Source of the DNA: JADJPO01 sp046330955
GTDB lineage: Bacteria > Actinomycetota > Actinomycetes > Actinomycetales > Kineosporiaceae
NCBI GenBank assembly: GCA_046330955.1
Contig: JAXLRT010000001.1
Location: 1-64,000 of the forward strand
DNA length: 64,000 nucleotides
Reading direction: 5' to 3'
Shown here in pieces: positions 33,394 through 42,408 of this stretch. The notes under the pieces were generated by a model, which was not told the DNA's origin, did not search any database, and worked only from the letters and a program-made list of their open reading frames with translations. The translations under genes and the position numbers were made by a program. Each line of letters opens with the position of its first letter. Positions within the stretch are counted from its first letter, which is position 1.

Positions 33394-34638
33394 TCAGCCG
33401 GACGGCGTGATGTCGGTGGTGTCGGTGGCAGTGTTGTCGGACGGCGTGGTGTCACTCAGCGTGCTGTCCGTCGGCGTGGAGCCCGTGGCGTCGGTCGGCG
33501 TGGTGTCGGACGGCGTGACGGACGGACTCGCTGACGGACTCGGAGACGGGCTCGGCGACGGACTCGCAGAGGGGCTGAGGGAGGGACTCGCGGACGAACT
33601 CGGCGAGGGCGTCCGGGACGTCGTCGGCACGGCGGACGAGGACGGCGTCGGGCTGGGTCGACCGGTGGGACTCGAGGCCACGGCGGTCGGCCCGATCGAC
33701 ACCCGCCCGGCGGCGAAGGCCGCCGCCAGCCGGATCACGGTGTCGGCGTAGACGGGTGAGTTGTTGTACCGCAGCACGGCCGAGCGCAGCCCGGCGGGAT
33801 CAGCCAGATCGGCACCGCCGTGGCAGAGATAGCCGGCCGCGGTCAGCGCGGCGTCCCGGATGTTCTGCGGATCGGCGGGCCGCCCCGGATCGGCCGAGCG
33901 CGCGAAGGCGGCCCAGGTCCCCGGCAGGAACTGCATCGGCCCGACCGCACGGTCGTACACCGGGTCGCCGTCCAGGCGGCCACCATCGGTGTCCGTCACC
34001 CGCGCGGTACCCGGCCGGGTGCCGTCCAACCGGATGCCGAGGATCGGCGGCCGGGCGACGCCGTCCGGCCCGAGCACGGCACCGCCGAACCGGCCGTTGT
34101 CCGACTCCACGGTGCCGATGGCGGCCAGCAGGCTCCACGTCAGGTGACACCCCGGGTCGGTCCGGGCCAGCCAGTCCGCCGCACCGCGGTACGCGGCCAG
34201 GGCCCCGGCGGGCAGTCCCGGCGGCACGATGCGGACGGCGGGTACCGGGTCGCCGCCGTGCGTCCGCAGCGGGGCCGGGCGCGCGGTGGGCGCGACCGGT
34301 GAGGTCACCGCGGCGGAGGTGGTCCCGGACGACGTCGCCGACGGCGGGACGGTCACGGTGGCGTAGCGCTCCAGTCGCTCCAGGTCGACGGGTGGTGCGG
34401 CCTGGACCGGCGGTGAGGCAACCATCGACTCGAGCCGGGTCAGGGCGGCGTCGCGACTCGTCCCACCGGCCTGGGCGCCGGACAGCATGGCGCCGCAGGC
34501 CACCAGGACGGCGCCGCTGGTCGCCCAGGAGCCGGCCGACCGGCCCCGGTGGCGGGGCGGGCGTGGCGTGAACCGATGGCGGGGGCCGGGAGCGGGCAGC
34601 GTCGAGGGCGCAGGCGGCTCCGCCCGATGTCGAGCCAT
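33394..34638 (-). CDS. Lytic transglycosylase-like secreted protein with Ser/Pro/Thr-rich tail
   Basis: A 414-residue protein. A positively charged start leads to a hydrophobic export segment (AGSWATSGAVLVACGAMLSG). The SLT-type domain at about 165-300 has LLAAIGTVESDNGRFGG (catalytic Glu in VES), AVGPMQFLPGTWAAF, and NIRDAALTAAGYLC. This should cleave peptidoglycan glycan strands. The last 100 residues are SPSP and TP/TD repeats, probably an extended cell-wall spacer. The ATG has GGGGGAGGG five bases upstream; the frame continues upstream without coding character. Confidence 0.82.
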   Translation of the reverse strand: MARHRAEPPAPSTLPAPGPRHRFTPRPPRHRGRSAGSWATSGAVLVACGAMLSGAQAGGTSRDAALTRLESMVASPPVQAAPPVDLERLERYATVTVPPSATSSGTTSAAVTSPVAPTARPAPLRTHGGDPVPAVRIVPPGLPAGALAAYRGAADWLARTDPGCHLTWSLLAAIGTVESDNGRFGGAVLGPDGVARPPILGIRLDGTRPGTARVTDTDGGRLDGDPVYDRAVGPMQFLPGTWAAFARSADPGRPADPQNIRDAALTAAGYLCHGGADLADPAGLRSAVLRYNNSPVYADTVIRLAAAFAAGRVSIGPTAVASSPTGRPSPTPSSSAVPTTSRTPSPSSSASPSLSPSASPSPSPSPSPSASPSVTPSDTTPTDATGSTPTDSTLSDTTPSDNTATDTTDITPSG

Positions 34639-34719
34639 GCGCACCCTCCCCCGGTTGCCGCCCTTACCAGGGTGCATCGGGTTCGGGCGCACGTCATCCG
34701 CTACAGCCCGACCCATCTC

Positions 34720-34766
34720 GTGAGCAGGCAATCCGCGCACCCGAAGTGCGCGGATTGCCTGCTCAC
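34720..34766 (-). terminator. Strong hairpin after the SPFH gene
   Basis: A 21-base perfect stem (34720-34740 with 34746-34766) closes on the loop ccgaa. It begins 14 bases downstream of the SPFH stop and ends about 80 bases before the transglycosylase ATG. No U-run follows. It most likely ends the SPFH transcript or protects its 3' end. Confidence 0.75.
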
Positions 34767-34779
34767 CGAGACGGTGAGA

Positions 34780-35856
34780 TCACTTGGTCGCGGCGGGCGC
34801 CGGGGCGGTCACGGCGAAGCCGGTCCCGGGCGCGAACGTCGTCACGCTGGGCGGGATCGCCTTGAGCATGTCGATCTGGGCGCACGCCGGGCAGTTCTCG
34901 TAGCCGGCCTGACGCGCCTTGTTGGCGGCCGCTTCGGCCTCGGCCTGCTTCACCTTGGCCTGGGCCTCGGTCACCGCGGCGAAGGCCGCCTGCGACTTGT
35001 TGATCGCGTCCTGCACCGTCGCCGGCAACGTGATCTTGGCGAGGTTGAAGCGCACGTTGGTGATGAACGCCCCACCCAGGGTGGCGTCGAAGTCCACCGC
35101 CAGCGTCTTGTTGATCTCCTCCTGGATCTTGGCGATCTTCAGGTTGCTCTTGCCCGCCGAGGCGTTGACCGCCTGCAGGCTGCCGCCGTTCTGCACCAGG
35201 GCGCACGAGGCCTGCAGCTCCGAGCACTGCACCGATCCGATCTGCTCGCGCAGCGCATTGCTGATCACCGGGCGCACGATCTGGTCGAGGAAGGTCGCCC
35301 AGCCCTCGTCGCTCTCCCAGGCGTAGCGGAACTGCCCGTCCGCGCCCCGGTACTTGCGGGTGCCGTACTTGTCGTCGAACGCCTTCAGCGACTCGCTGTC
35401 CGCGGTGAGCTGGAAGTACACGGTACCCTCGACACCCACCTCGACGCCGTCCGCGGTCGGCAGGTTCTCGACGTCCACCCCGGTGCGATCGCCCCGCGTA
35501 CTGTCCCCGGTGATGGTGTAGAAGCGCTGCTGCGCCGGGTAGGGGTGCTTCTGGGAGAAGAACCCGATCCAGGTCACACCCGAGGCGGGCGGCACGATCT
35601 GGCGGATCCGGTTGTTGTTCAGCGGTCCACCGTTGCGGATCACCGCCACCTCACCGCCGGCGGTCTTGGTGATCGCCGTGGGCAGCAACGCCGCCAGGCC
35701 CACCAGCACCAGGATCGCCACGCCGATCCGTCGGGACGGGTGCGGCAGCCGAACCGAGGGCGGCTTCAGCCGCGCCCGAACCGAGCCGCTCGAGCGACCG
35801 TCCGTCCCCTTGCCACCGTTGGAGCTGTCGTGTCCGCTGTCCGCCACGGGACTCAT
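34780..35856 (-). CDS. SPFH/Band 7 (prohibitin-like) membrane protein
   Basis: A 358-residue protein with a basic, Ser/Gly-rich cytoplasmic start, one membrane helix (IGVAILVLVGLAALLPTAI) and an SPFH domain at about 65-250 (GGEVAVIRNGGPLNNNRIRQ, VEVGVEGTVYFQLTADSESL). A coiled coil follows (EAQAKVKQAEAEAAANKARQ). These proteins form ring-like scaffolds in membranes. A CPAC motif near the C-terminus is unusual for the family. ATG 35856 is the first start that gives the helix; the frame continues far upstream only as a shadow of lysS. Confidence 0.8.
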   Translation of the reverse strand: MSPVADSGHDSSNGGKGTDGRSSGSVRARLKPPSVRLPHPSRRIGVAILVLVGLAALLPTAITKTAGGEVAVIRNGGPLNNNRIRQIVPPASGVTWIGFFSQKHPYPAQQRFYTITGDSTRGDRTGVDVENLPTADGVEVGVEGTVYFQLTADSESLKAFDDKYGTRKYRGADGQFRYAWESDEGWATFLDQIVRPVISNALREQIGSVQCSELQASCALVQNGGSLQAVNASAGKSNLKIAKIQEEINKTLAVDFDATLGGAFITNVRFNLAKITLPATVQDAINKSQAAFAAVTEAQAKVKQAEAEAAANKARQAGYENCPACAQIDMLKAIPPSVTTFAPGTGFAVTAPAPAATK

Positions 35857-36000
35857 CCTCCGCTTCACGCACCCGGCACCTGCCGGGTGATACGCCATCC
35901 GACGATCACCCCCGAAGGCCGGTTCCCGCCGGGTGCGCCGTCCACCGCACCCCATCGGCAGGTCGGCGCACCGCCCTGACACCGGGAGCGCTGCGCATCG

Positions 36001-37827
36001 ATGCGAGAATCGTTCCTCGTGGAGACCAGCGCCCCGACCGACCCCGAAACCGACCCCGCGATCGATGCGGCAGCCGAGCTGGACGCGAGCATGCGCAGCG
36101 ACTGGGTGGCCCGATTCGCCGACGAGGTGATCGCCGAGGTCGACCGCCGCATCGCCGCCGACCCGAGGTTGGCGGGCAAGCCGATCATCTGCGCCTCCGG
36201 GGTGAGTCCGTCCGGTCCGATCCACTTGGGCAACCTGCGCGAGATCATGACGCCGCACCTGGTGGCCGACGAGATCCGCCGGCGCGGGCGCGACGTCGTC
36301 CATGTGCTCTCCTGGGACGACTACGACCGGTTCCGCAAGGTGCCGTTCGGCATCCCCGGCGTCGACGACAGCTGGAACGAGCACATCGGCCGGCCGCTGA
36401 CCGCCATCCCGGCCCCGCCCGGCAGCCCGCACGCGAACTGGGCCGAGCACTTCAAGGCACCGATGCTCGAGGCGATGGCCCGCATGGGGATCGAGGTGCA
36501 CCAGCTCAGCCAGACTGCCAAGTACACCGCGGGCGACTACCGCGACCAGATCCTGCTGGCCATGCGCGAGCGCGCCCGGATCGACGCCGTCCTGGGCCGG
36601 TACCGCACCAAGAAGGTCGGGACCGACGCTGCCTCCGACGGGCCGGACGGCGAGGTCGACGAGAACGCGCGGGTCGCCGCCGAGGGGTCGGGCGCGGCGT
36701 CCGAGGACGACGGTGCCGGCGCGTCCGGCTACTACCCCTACAAGCCGTACTGCACGGCGTGCGACAAGGACCTCACCACGGTCACGTCCTACGACGACGA
36801 GACCACCGAGCTGAGCTACACCTGCGGTGCCTGCGGGCACAGCGAGTCGGTCAAGCTGGCGGAGTTCACCCGCGGCAAGCTGGTCTGGAAGGTCGACTGG
36901 CCGATGCGTTGGGCCTACGAGGGCGTGGCGTTCGAACCGTCCGGGGTGGACCACACCAGCCCGGGGTCCTCGTTCACCGTCGGCAGCGAACTGGTGACCG
37001 AGATCTTCGGCGCCCCCGGGCCGATCGGGCCGCGATACGCCTTCGTCGGCATCAGCGGCATGGCGAAGATGAGCAGTTCCAAGGGTGGGGTGCCCACGGC
37101 GATGGACGCCCTGGAGCTGATGGAGCCCTCGCTGCTGCGCTGGCTCTACGCCCGCCGCCGGCCGAACCAGGCGTTCAACGTCTCGTTCGACGCCGAGATC
37201 GCGCGGCTCTACGACGAGTGGGATGCGTTGGGCCGCAAGGTGACTGCCGGTACCGCGAGCCCCGCCGACACGGCGTCCTACCATCGGGCGCGCTCGACCC
37301 AGAGCGCCGGCGTGCTGCCCCAGACGCCGCACCCGGTGGCCTACCGCACCCTGGCCTCGATCGTCGACGTCACCACCGGGGACGACGCCCAGACCCTGCG
37401 CATCCTGGCCGACCTCGACCCGGCGAACCCGGTGGCGAGCCTGGACGACGTCCGGCCCCGGCTGGACTGCGTCGAGCGCTGGGTGGCCACGCTGCCCGCC
37501 GATCAGCGCACCCAGGTGCGCACCACCCCGGACGCCGCGCGGCTGGCCGCACTCGACGACACCCAGCGCGCCGGGTTGCGCCTGCTGCTGGACGGCCTGG
37601 CCGATCACTGGTCGCTGGACGGTCTGACCACCCTGGTCTACGGCGTCCCCAAGCAGCAGCTCGGCCTGGCCCCCGACGTCAAGCCCACCCCGGAGTTGAA
37701 GGCCGCCCAACGGGCCTTCTTCGCCCTGCTCTACGACCTCCTGGTCGGCCGCGACACCGGCCCGAGACTGCCCACCCTGCTGCTCGCCCTCGGCCCCGAC
37801 CGCGTCCGCACCCTCCTCACCCCCTGA
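36001..37827 (+). CDS. lysS: Lysyl-tRNA synthetase, class I
   Basis: A 608-residue synthetase of the class I fold, unrelated to the commoner class II LysRS. The HIGH-type motif is PSGPIHLGN (HLGN at 75-78) and the KMSKS loop is KMSSSKGG at 356-363. A zinc ribbon is formed by C251-x2-C254 and C275-x2-C278. An acidic Gly/Ala/Glu-rich insert of about 35 residues precedes the ribbon. The C-terminal helical domain is full length. No second lysS is in the window, so this could be the only enzyme or an additional one. Confidence 0.92.
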   Translation: MRESFLVETSAPTDPETDPAIDAAAELDASMRSDWVARFADEVIAEVDRRIAADPRLAGKPIICASGVSPSGPIHLGNLREIMTPHLVADEIRRRGRDVVHVLSWDDYDRFRKVPFGIPGVDDSWNEHIGRPLTAIPAPPGSPHANWAEHFKAPMLEAMARMGIEVHQLSQTAKYTAGDYRDQILLAMRERARIDAVLGRYRTKKVGTDAASDGPDGEVDENARVAAEGSGAASEDDGAGASGYYPYKPYCTACDKDLTTVTSYDDETTELSYTCGACGHSESVKLAEFTRGKLVWKVDWPMRWAYEGVAFEPSGVDHTSPGSSFTVGSELVTEIFGAPGPIGPRYAFVGISGMAKMSSSKGGVPTAMDALELMEPSLLRWLYARRRPNQAFNVSFDAEIARLYDEWDALGRKVTAGTASPADTASYHRARSTQSAGVLPQTPHPVAYRTLASIVDVTTGDDAQTLRILADLDPANPVASLDDVRPRLDCVERWVATLPADQRTQVRTTPDAARLAALDDTQRAGLRLLLDGLADHWSLDGLTTLVYGVPKQQLGLAPDVKPTPELKAAQRAFFALLYDLLVGRDTGPRLPTLLLALGPDRVRTLLTP

Positions 37828-37862
37828 CCCCCTCACCCCCTGACCCCTGACCCCCTTTGACA

Positions 37863-37967
37863 AACCCGCTCATGCTCCGCAGAAACCGCGTCATGCACCG
37901 CTGGTGACGCTTGCCAACGGTGTCATCGGACGACGAGGCGTCACCTGCGGAGCATGAGCGGACAAGG
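37863..37967 (+). repeat. Palindromic 3'-end element, copy 1 (after lysS)
   Basis: The element opens with aacccgctcatgctccgc and ends with the inverted arm; cgctcatgctccgcag (37867-37882) pairs perfectly with 37945-37960. An inner pair ggtgacgc/gcgtcacc is nested. A C-rich run with repeated ccctgac lies between the lysS stop and the element. It aligns without gaps to copies at 41192 and 42408. Confidence 0.85.
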
Positions 37968-37981
37968 GAATGCGCAACCGA

Positions 37982-37999
37982 GTTGCTCGCCTCAGTAAC
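37982..37999. promoter_or_regulatory. Possible operator upstream of the sugar-binding protein gene
   Basis: GTTGCT-N6-AGTAAC is an imperfect inverted repeat about 90 bases before the solute-binding protein ATG, in locally AT-richer DNA. A LacI- or GntR-type regulator could bind, but no regulator gene is adjacent. Confidence 0.25.
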
Positions 38000-38090
38000 G
38001 ATCCGGTTTACGCTCTTCGGGCTCGAGATGCCTTCGCGCTACGTTGCGGGACGATCCGATCAATCGATCACCTCGCCAGGAGGCACGTAC

Positions 38091-39368
38091 ATGACCACAC
38101 GCAGATCCGCGCTGTTGGCACTCGGCGCAGCAGCCGCTCTCGGGCTCACCGCCTGCGGCGGGGGCACGGGCGCCTCGTCGGCCGGTGGCGCCAGCGCCGC
38201 CGCGAGCGGCTCGGCGGCCAAGGTCAGCTCGATCAAGATCGTCGCCGCGGAGTACAGCAAGGACAACACGAAGGCCTTCTGGGACGCGTTCGCCACCGCC
38301 TACAAGGCCAAGACCGGCACCACGCTCGAGGTGCAGGTCGTCAGCTGGGACAGCATCGACCAGACGTCCTCGACGATGGTCCAGAACAACCAGCCGCCGG
38401 ACATCCTCAACCTCAACGTCTACGCCTCCTACGCCAAGGACGGCCTGCTCTGGTCGGCCGACGACGTGCTGTCGGACGCCGCCAAGAACGACCTGCTCGA
38501 CGCGTTCGTGAAGTCCGGCACCTACCAGGGCAAGCTCTACGGCATGCCCGACCTGTCCTCGGCCCGGGCGTTCTTCTACAACAAGGACCTGTTCGCCAAG
38601 GCCGGCATCGCCGCCCCGCCGAAGACCTGGGCCGAGTTCGAGGACGCCGCCAAGAAGATCACCGCGCTGGGCAACGGTACCGTCGGCTACGCGATGCCGC
38701 TCGGCCCGGAGGAGGCCCAGGGCGAGTTCTCGATCTGGACCTTCAACAACGGCGGTGACTGGAAGGCTGATGGCAAGTGGACCATCAACTCGGCCAAGAA
38801 CATCGAGACGCTGACCTTCATGAAGAAGCTCGCCGTCGAGGACAAGGTCACCCAGAACAACCCCGGCAAGACCAACCGCGCCGACGCCTTCGACCTGTTC
38901 AAGTCCGGTAAGGCCGGCATGGTGGTCGGGTTCTCGCCGCTGGCGGGTGCTCTGGACGCCGACAAGAAGGTCAACTACGGTGTGGCCCCGATGCCGACCA
39001 AGGACGGCGGCGCACCGCAGACCTTCGGTGTCACCGACTACCTGATGGCCTTCAAGAAGCCGGGCAACCAGGAAGCGGTCAAGGCCTTCTACGACCTGTA
39101 CTACCAGAAGGACCAGGTCAACACCTTCATCAAGAAGGAGGGCTTCCTGCCGGTCACCAAGAGCGGCCTCGAGGTGTTCGCCGCCGACCCGAAGCTGAAG
39201 GTCTACCTCGACACCCTGCCGAACATCCACCTCACCCCGACCGACGACCCGACCTGGGACAAGATCAAGCTCGCGGTGCAGCAGAACATCGGTGCGGCCA
39301 CGGCGCCCAACGGCGACCCGAAGGCCGTGCTCGACGGACTGCAGAAGACCGCCGAGACCACGAGCTGA
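38091..39368 (+). CDS. Sugar ABC transporter substrate-binding lipoprotein
   Basis: A 425-residue family 1 extracellular solute-binding protein. The signal peptide ends in the lipobox LTAC with Cys22, followed by a Gly/Ser/Ala linker. The mature protein shows typical features: YAKDGLLWSADDVLSDAAKN, YGMPDLSSARAFFYNKDLFA, WAEFEDAAKKITALGNG and GKAGMVVGFSPLAGAL. The likely ligand is an oligosaccharide; the exact sugar cannot be told. AGGAGG lies eight bases before the ATG. Codon use (AAG, AAC, TAC) suggests high expression. Confidence 0.9.
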   Translation: MTTRRSALLALGAAAALGLTACGGGTGASSAGGASAAASGSAAKVSSIKIVAAEYSKDNTKAFWDAFATAYKAKTGTTLEVQVVSWDSIDQTSSTMVQNNQPPDILNLNVYASYAKDGLLWSADDVLSDAAKNDLLDAFVKSGTYQGKLYGMPDLSSARAFFYNKDLFAKAGIAAPPKTWAEFEDAAKKITALGNGTVGYAMPLGPEEAQGEFSIWTFNNGGDWKADGKWTINSAKNIETLTFMKKLAVEDKVTQNNPGKTNRADAFDLFKSGKAGMVVGFSPLAGALDADKKVNYGVAPMPTKDGGAPQTFGVTDYLMAFKKPGNQEAVKAFYDLYYQKDQVNTFIKKEGFLPVTKSGLEVFAADPKLKVYLDTLPNIHLTPTDDPTWDKIKLAVQQNIGAATAPNGDPKAVLDGLQKTAETTS

Positions 39369-39395
39369 CACCAGAATCGACTCGGTGATCACACG

Positions 39396-40289
39396 ATGAC
39401 AACGCGCGGCCGGTCCGGTCCACTGCAGGCACTGCTGTGGATCGGGCCGGCCCTCGCACTGATCGTGGGGGTGGTGCTCTTCCCCGCGGTCCGACTGGTG
39501 CAGGCCTCGCTGAACCGCTTCTCCATCACGGGGTTACGCCAGGGTGGCGCTGGGTGGCGCAACTACCGGGCGGTCCTCGAACACCCCACGTTGGGCACGG
39601 TGCTGACCAACACCGTGATCTGGGTGGTGGCGGTGGTCGGCCTGACGATCCTGATCTCGCTGGCGCTGGCCCAGTTCCTGAGCAAGGAATTCCCCGGACG
39701 ACGCGTGGTGCGCCTGGCGCTCATCGTGCCGTGGGCGGCGTCCCTGCTCATCACCTCGCAGCTGTTCGTGCTGCTCTACGACTTCAACTACGGGTTGCTC
39801 AATGCGGCCCTGAAGAAACTGGGGCTGATCTCGACCTCGATCGACTTCCTGGGTGACGACCGGTGGACCCTGACCTCGATGATCGTGGTCGGGGTGTTCG
39901 TCTCGATCCCGTTCACCACGTTCGTGTTCGTGGCCGGGCTCAACGCCATCCCGGACGATCTGCACGAGGCCGCCCTGGTCGACGGCGCCTCCCCCTGGCA
40001 GGGGTGGCGGCTGATCACCTTCCCGCTGTTGCGTCCGGCGATGCTGGTGGCGACGGTCTTGAACACCATCTACGTGTTCAACTCCTTCCCGATCGTCTAC
40101 ACCCTCAACGACCGCAACCCGGGCTTCGGCCACGACACCACGATCACCTTCATGTACAAGCTGGCCTTCAAGAGCCAGGAGAAGGACGTCGGGATGTCCG
40201 CTGCCGCAGGCATTCTCAACGTCGCGCTGATCCTGGTGGTGGTCGCGATCTACCTGAAGGTCGTCGACTGGCGGGAGGAGACCCGGTGA
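39396..40289 (+). CDS. Sugar ABC transporter permease, MalF type
   Basis: A 297-residue inner-membrane permease with about six helices. The EAA loop that contacts the ATPase is visible as LHEAALVDGASPWQGWRLIT followed by FPLLRPAM. It starts 27 bases after the binding-protein stop and overlaps the second permease gene, so the three form one operon. It should form the translocation pore together with the next gene product. Confidence 0.9.
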   Translation: MTTRGRSGPLQALLWIGPALALIVGVVLFPAVRLVQASLNRFSITGLRQGGAGWRNYRAVLEHPTLGTVLTNTVIWVVAVVGLTILISLALAQFLSKEFPGRRVVRLALIVPWAASLLITSQLFVLLYDFNYGLLNAALKKLGLISTSIDFLGDDRWTLTSMIVVGVFVSIPFTTFVFVAGLNAIPDDLHEAALVDGASPWQGWRLITFPLLRPAMLVATVLNTIYVFNSFPIVYTLNDRNPGFGHDTTITFMYKLAFKSQEKDVGMSAAAGILNVALILVVVAIYLKVVDWREETR

Positions 40290-41182
40290 GCGCCACGGCC
40301 GGTACGACCGGCACGAACGAGTCCACCGCGGCGTCCACGCCGTCGGCCAAGGCACCGCTGTGGCGACGGATACGCCGTCCGGTGATGGGGACGGCGGGTG
40401 CGTTGCTCGCCCTGGTGCTGCTGACGCCGTACCTGGTGATGGTGCTCGACTCGTTCCGCACCAGTACCGATGTGAAGACGACGCCGCCGTCGCTGTTCCC
40501 GCGGGAGTGGCAGTGGTCGACCTACAGCCAGGTGCTCGGTGACGAGCGGTTCCTCAACTGGCTGAAGACCTCGCTGGTGATCTCGCTGGCCTCGACGATC
40601 ATCGTGGTGCTGGTGGCGGTGCCCGCGGCGTACTACACCGCGCGGTACCGGTTCCCGGGGCGGACGGCGTTCCTGCTGCTGGTGCTCGTGACCCAGATGT
40701 TCTCGCCCACCTCGCTGGTGGTCGGCATCTACCGCGAGTTCTTCGAACTCAACATGGTCAACACCTATCAGGCGCTGGTGCTGACCAATGCGGCGTTCAA
40801 CCTGGCGTTCGCGATCTGGATCCTGAACTCGTTCTTCTCCTCGATCCCCAAGGAGGTCGAGGAGGCGGCCGAGCTGGACGGCGCAGGCCAGTTCGCCCGG
40901 TTGTGGCGGATCATGTTGCCGCTGACCCGCCCGGGCCTGGTGACCGCGACGATCTTCACGTTCATCGCGGCCTGGAACGAGTACGTGGTCGCGCTGACCC
41001 TGATGATCGACGACGACAAGAAGCCGCTGACCGTCGGCATCCGCGCCTACGTCACCGGCTACGAGCAGCACTGGGACCAGATGTTCGCCGCCTCGGTGAT
41101 CGCCGTCGTCCCGGTCGTCATCCTGTTCATGCTGATCGAGAAGCACCTCGTCGGCGGCCTCACCGCCGGCGCCGTCAAGTAA
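40286..41182 (+). CDS. Sugar ABC transporter permease, MalG type
   Basis: A 298-residue partner permease with a Thr/Ala-rich cytoplasmic start, about six helices, and the EAA loop VEEAAELDGAGQFARLWRIM followed by LPLTRPG. The GTG overlaps the previous stop by four bases and has GGAGGAG just upstream. No ATP-binding gene follows. In actinomycetes such importers usually share a housekeeping MsiK-type ATPase encoded elsewhere, which is the likely arrangement here. The stop is followed directly by a palindromic element. Confidence 0.9.
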   Translation: MSATAGTTGTNESTAASTPSAKAPLWRRIRRPVMGTAGALLALVLLTPYLVMVLDSFRTSTDVKTTPPSLFPREWQWSTYSQVLGDERFLNWLKTSLVISLASTIIVVLVAVPAAYYTARYRFPGRTAFLLLVLVTQMFSPTSLVVGIYREFFELNMVNTYQALVLTNAAFNLAFAIWILNSFFSSIPKEVEEAAELDGAGQFARLWRIMLPLTRPGLVTATIFTFIAAWNEYVVALTLMIDDDKKPLTVGIRAYVTGYEQHWDQMFAASVIAVVPVVILFMLIEKHLVGGLTAGAVK

Positions 41183-41191
41183 CCCACCCCC

Positions 41192-41296
41192 AACCCGCTC
41201 ATGCTCCGCAGGCGCCGCGCGATGCTCCGCAGCTGACGCGTGACAACGTCGTCACCGGGGCACTCCCGGTCACCCGCGGAGCATGAGTAGGTTTGG
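41192..41296 (+). repeat. Palindromic 3'-end element, copy 2 (after the MalG-type permease)
   Basis: It has the same 18-base opening as copy 1, a second gatgctccgcag word at 41221, the core tgacaacgtcgtca, and the closing arm gcggagcatgag. It begins nine bases after the permease stop and ends three bases before the ATG of the next gene, so it could also affect that gene's start. Confidence 0.85.
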
Positions 41297-41299
41297 GTC

Positions 41300-42355
41300 A
41301 TGGTGCGACGTTTCCGGCGGACCCTGGCCGGACGGCCGCACTACCTCGCCGCGCTCGTGGTGCTGGTCGTGCTCGGCACCGGGCTGATCGTCGCCGCCGT
41401 CCTGATCCCCGCCGGGGCGATGCGCGACCTGCTGATCAACCTCGGAGCCACCGTGGTCGGCGTCGTCCTCACCGCGGTGGTCCTCGAACCACTGATCGAG
41501 ATCGCCCGCCGCCCCGAGGAGCGCATCCTCACTGCGTTCCCGCACCGGGAGTTCATCGCCGGTGTCGCCGATGCCCGGCACACGGTCAAGATCATGGGCG
41601 CCTGGCCCTACGTGATGGACCAGCCCTGGCGCCACACCTTCCTGGACGCCGCGCGCTCGGCTCTGCGCGCCGGCGCCTCGGTGCGAATCCTCACCATGGA
41701 CCCGATGAGTCACGCCGCCGAGCAACGCCAGGACGACCTGGGCGCCTCGGTCAACGTGGCGGCACTGATCGCCGACACCCTGGTCGAGTTGGAGTCGTTT
41801 CGCGATTCGCTGGATCAGGCTGCGGCTCAACGCTTCTCGGTGCGCATCTACTCGCTGCTGCCGCCGGCGCGGCTCTACCTGACCGACCAGCGGGCGCTGT
41901 GCTCGTTCCTGTCCCAGGGCACGAACCTGGGCACCGACGTCCGCCACTACGACACCAGCATCATGTCGGGCCTGGCGCGGTTCGTCGACGAGCAGTTCGA
42001 CGTGATCTGGGGGCACCGGACGACGCGCGCCCTGGACTCGTACTGGCATCTGCCCCTGACCACCAGCAGCGACGGACGCCGGTACGACGTGCAGTACGTC
42101 GAACTCGACTCGGGCACCTACGTGGCCTCGCGCCGCCTGGTGGACGTACTGTTCCGCCGCCGCATCCAGGACGAGCAGGTCAGCGTTCCGGTCAACGGCT
42201 CGGTGGCGCGGTTCGCCCTCGAGGCCTCGCTCGACAGCACGGATGAGGTCTCCGGCATCCGGAAGGCACTGGATCGCAAGTACGGCAGCCGCAGCGAGCT
42301 GCGCCAGGGCCTGGGCGCCGTGGTCAAACTCGTCCCGCTGCCGTCACCGGACTGA
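41300..42355 (+). CDS. Membrane protein with a possible phospholipase D-like fold
   Basis: A 351-residue protein with two N-terminal membrane helices (YLAALVVLVVLGTGLIVAAV and LLINLGATVVGVVLTAVVL), then a soluble domain of about 260 residues. The segment HTFLDAARSALRAGASVRIL-TMDP and the later RLYLTDQRALCSF pattern resemble PLD-like folds, but the catalytic HxKxxxxD motif is not seen. I would not assign an enzymatic function. It is an orphan between two copies of the palindromic element. A role as a membrane sensor or effector is possible but unsupported. Confidence 0.5.
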   Translation: MVRRFRRTLAGRPHYLAALVVLVVLGTGLIVAAVLIPAGAMRDLLINLGATVVGVVLTAVVLEPLIEIARRPEERILTAFPHREFIAGVADARHTVKIMGAWPYVMDQPWRHTFLDAARSALRAGASVRILTMDPMSHAAEQRQDDLGASVNVAALIADTLVELESFRDSLDQAAAQRFSVRIYSLLPPARLYLTDQRALCSFLSQGTNLGTDVRHYDTSIMSGLARFVDEQFDVIWGHRTTRALDSYWHLPLTTSSDGRRYDVQYVELDSGTYVASRRLVDVLFRRRIQDEQVSVPVNGSVARFALEASLDSTDEVSGIRKALDRKYGSRSELRQGLGAVVKLVPLPSPD

Positions 42356-42360
42356 CCCGA

Positions 42361-42408
42361 CCCGCGCCGTCCCGGCCCCGCGCCGTCCAGGCCCCGCGCC
42401 GTCCCGCC
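42361..42408. repeat. Three 16-base tandem repeats beside element copy 3
   Basis: Units cccgcgccgtcccggc, cccgcgccgtccaggc and cccgcgccgtcccgcc run directly into the palindromic element, starting six bases after the stop of the membrane protein gene. Confidence 0.8.

Noticed and set aside
34639..34780. c-di-AMP (ydaO-type) riboswitch before the transglycosylase gene
   Set aside because: The leader is too short and is dominated by a simple perfect hairpin; the conserved riboswitch core is not seen.
37911..38090. Upstream extension of the sugar-binding protein
   Set aside because: The frame is open, but the extension runs through the palindromic element, and AAGG-type ribosome-binding and lipoprotein signals fix the start at 38091.
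41300..42355. Two-helix membrane protein as an anti-phage effector (for example of a CBASS-like system)
   Set aside because: No cyclase, sensor or other defence gene is adjacent and no effector motif is visible.
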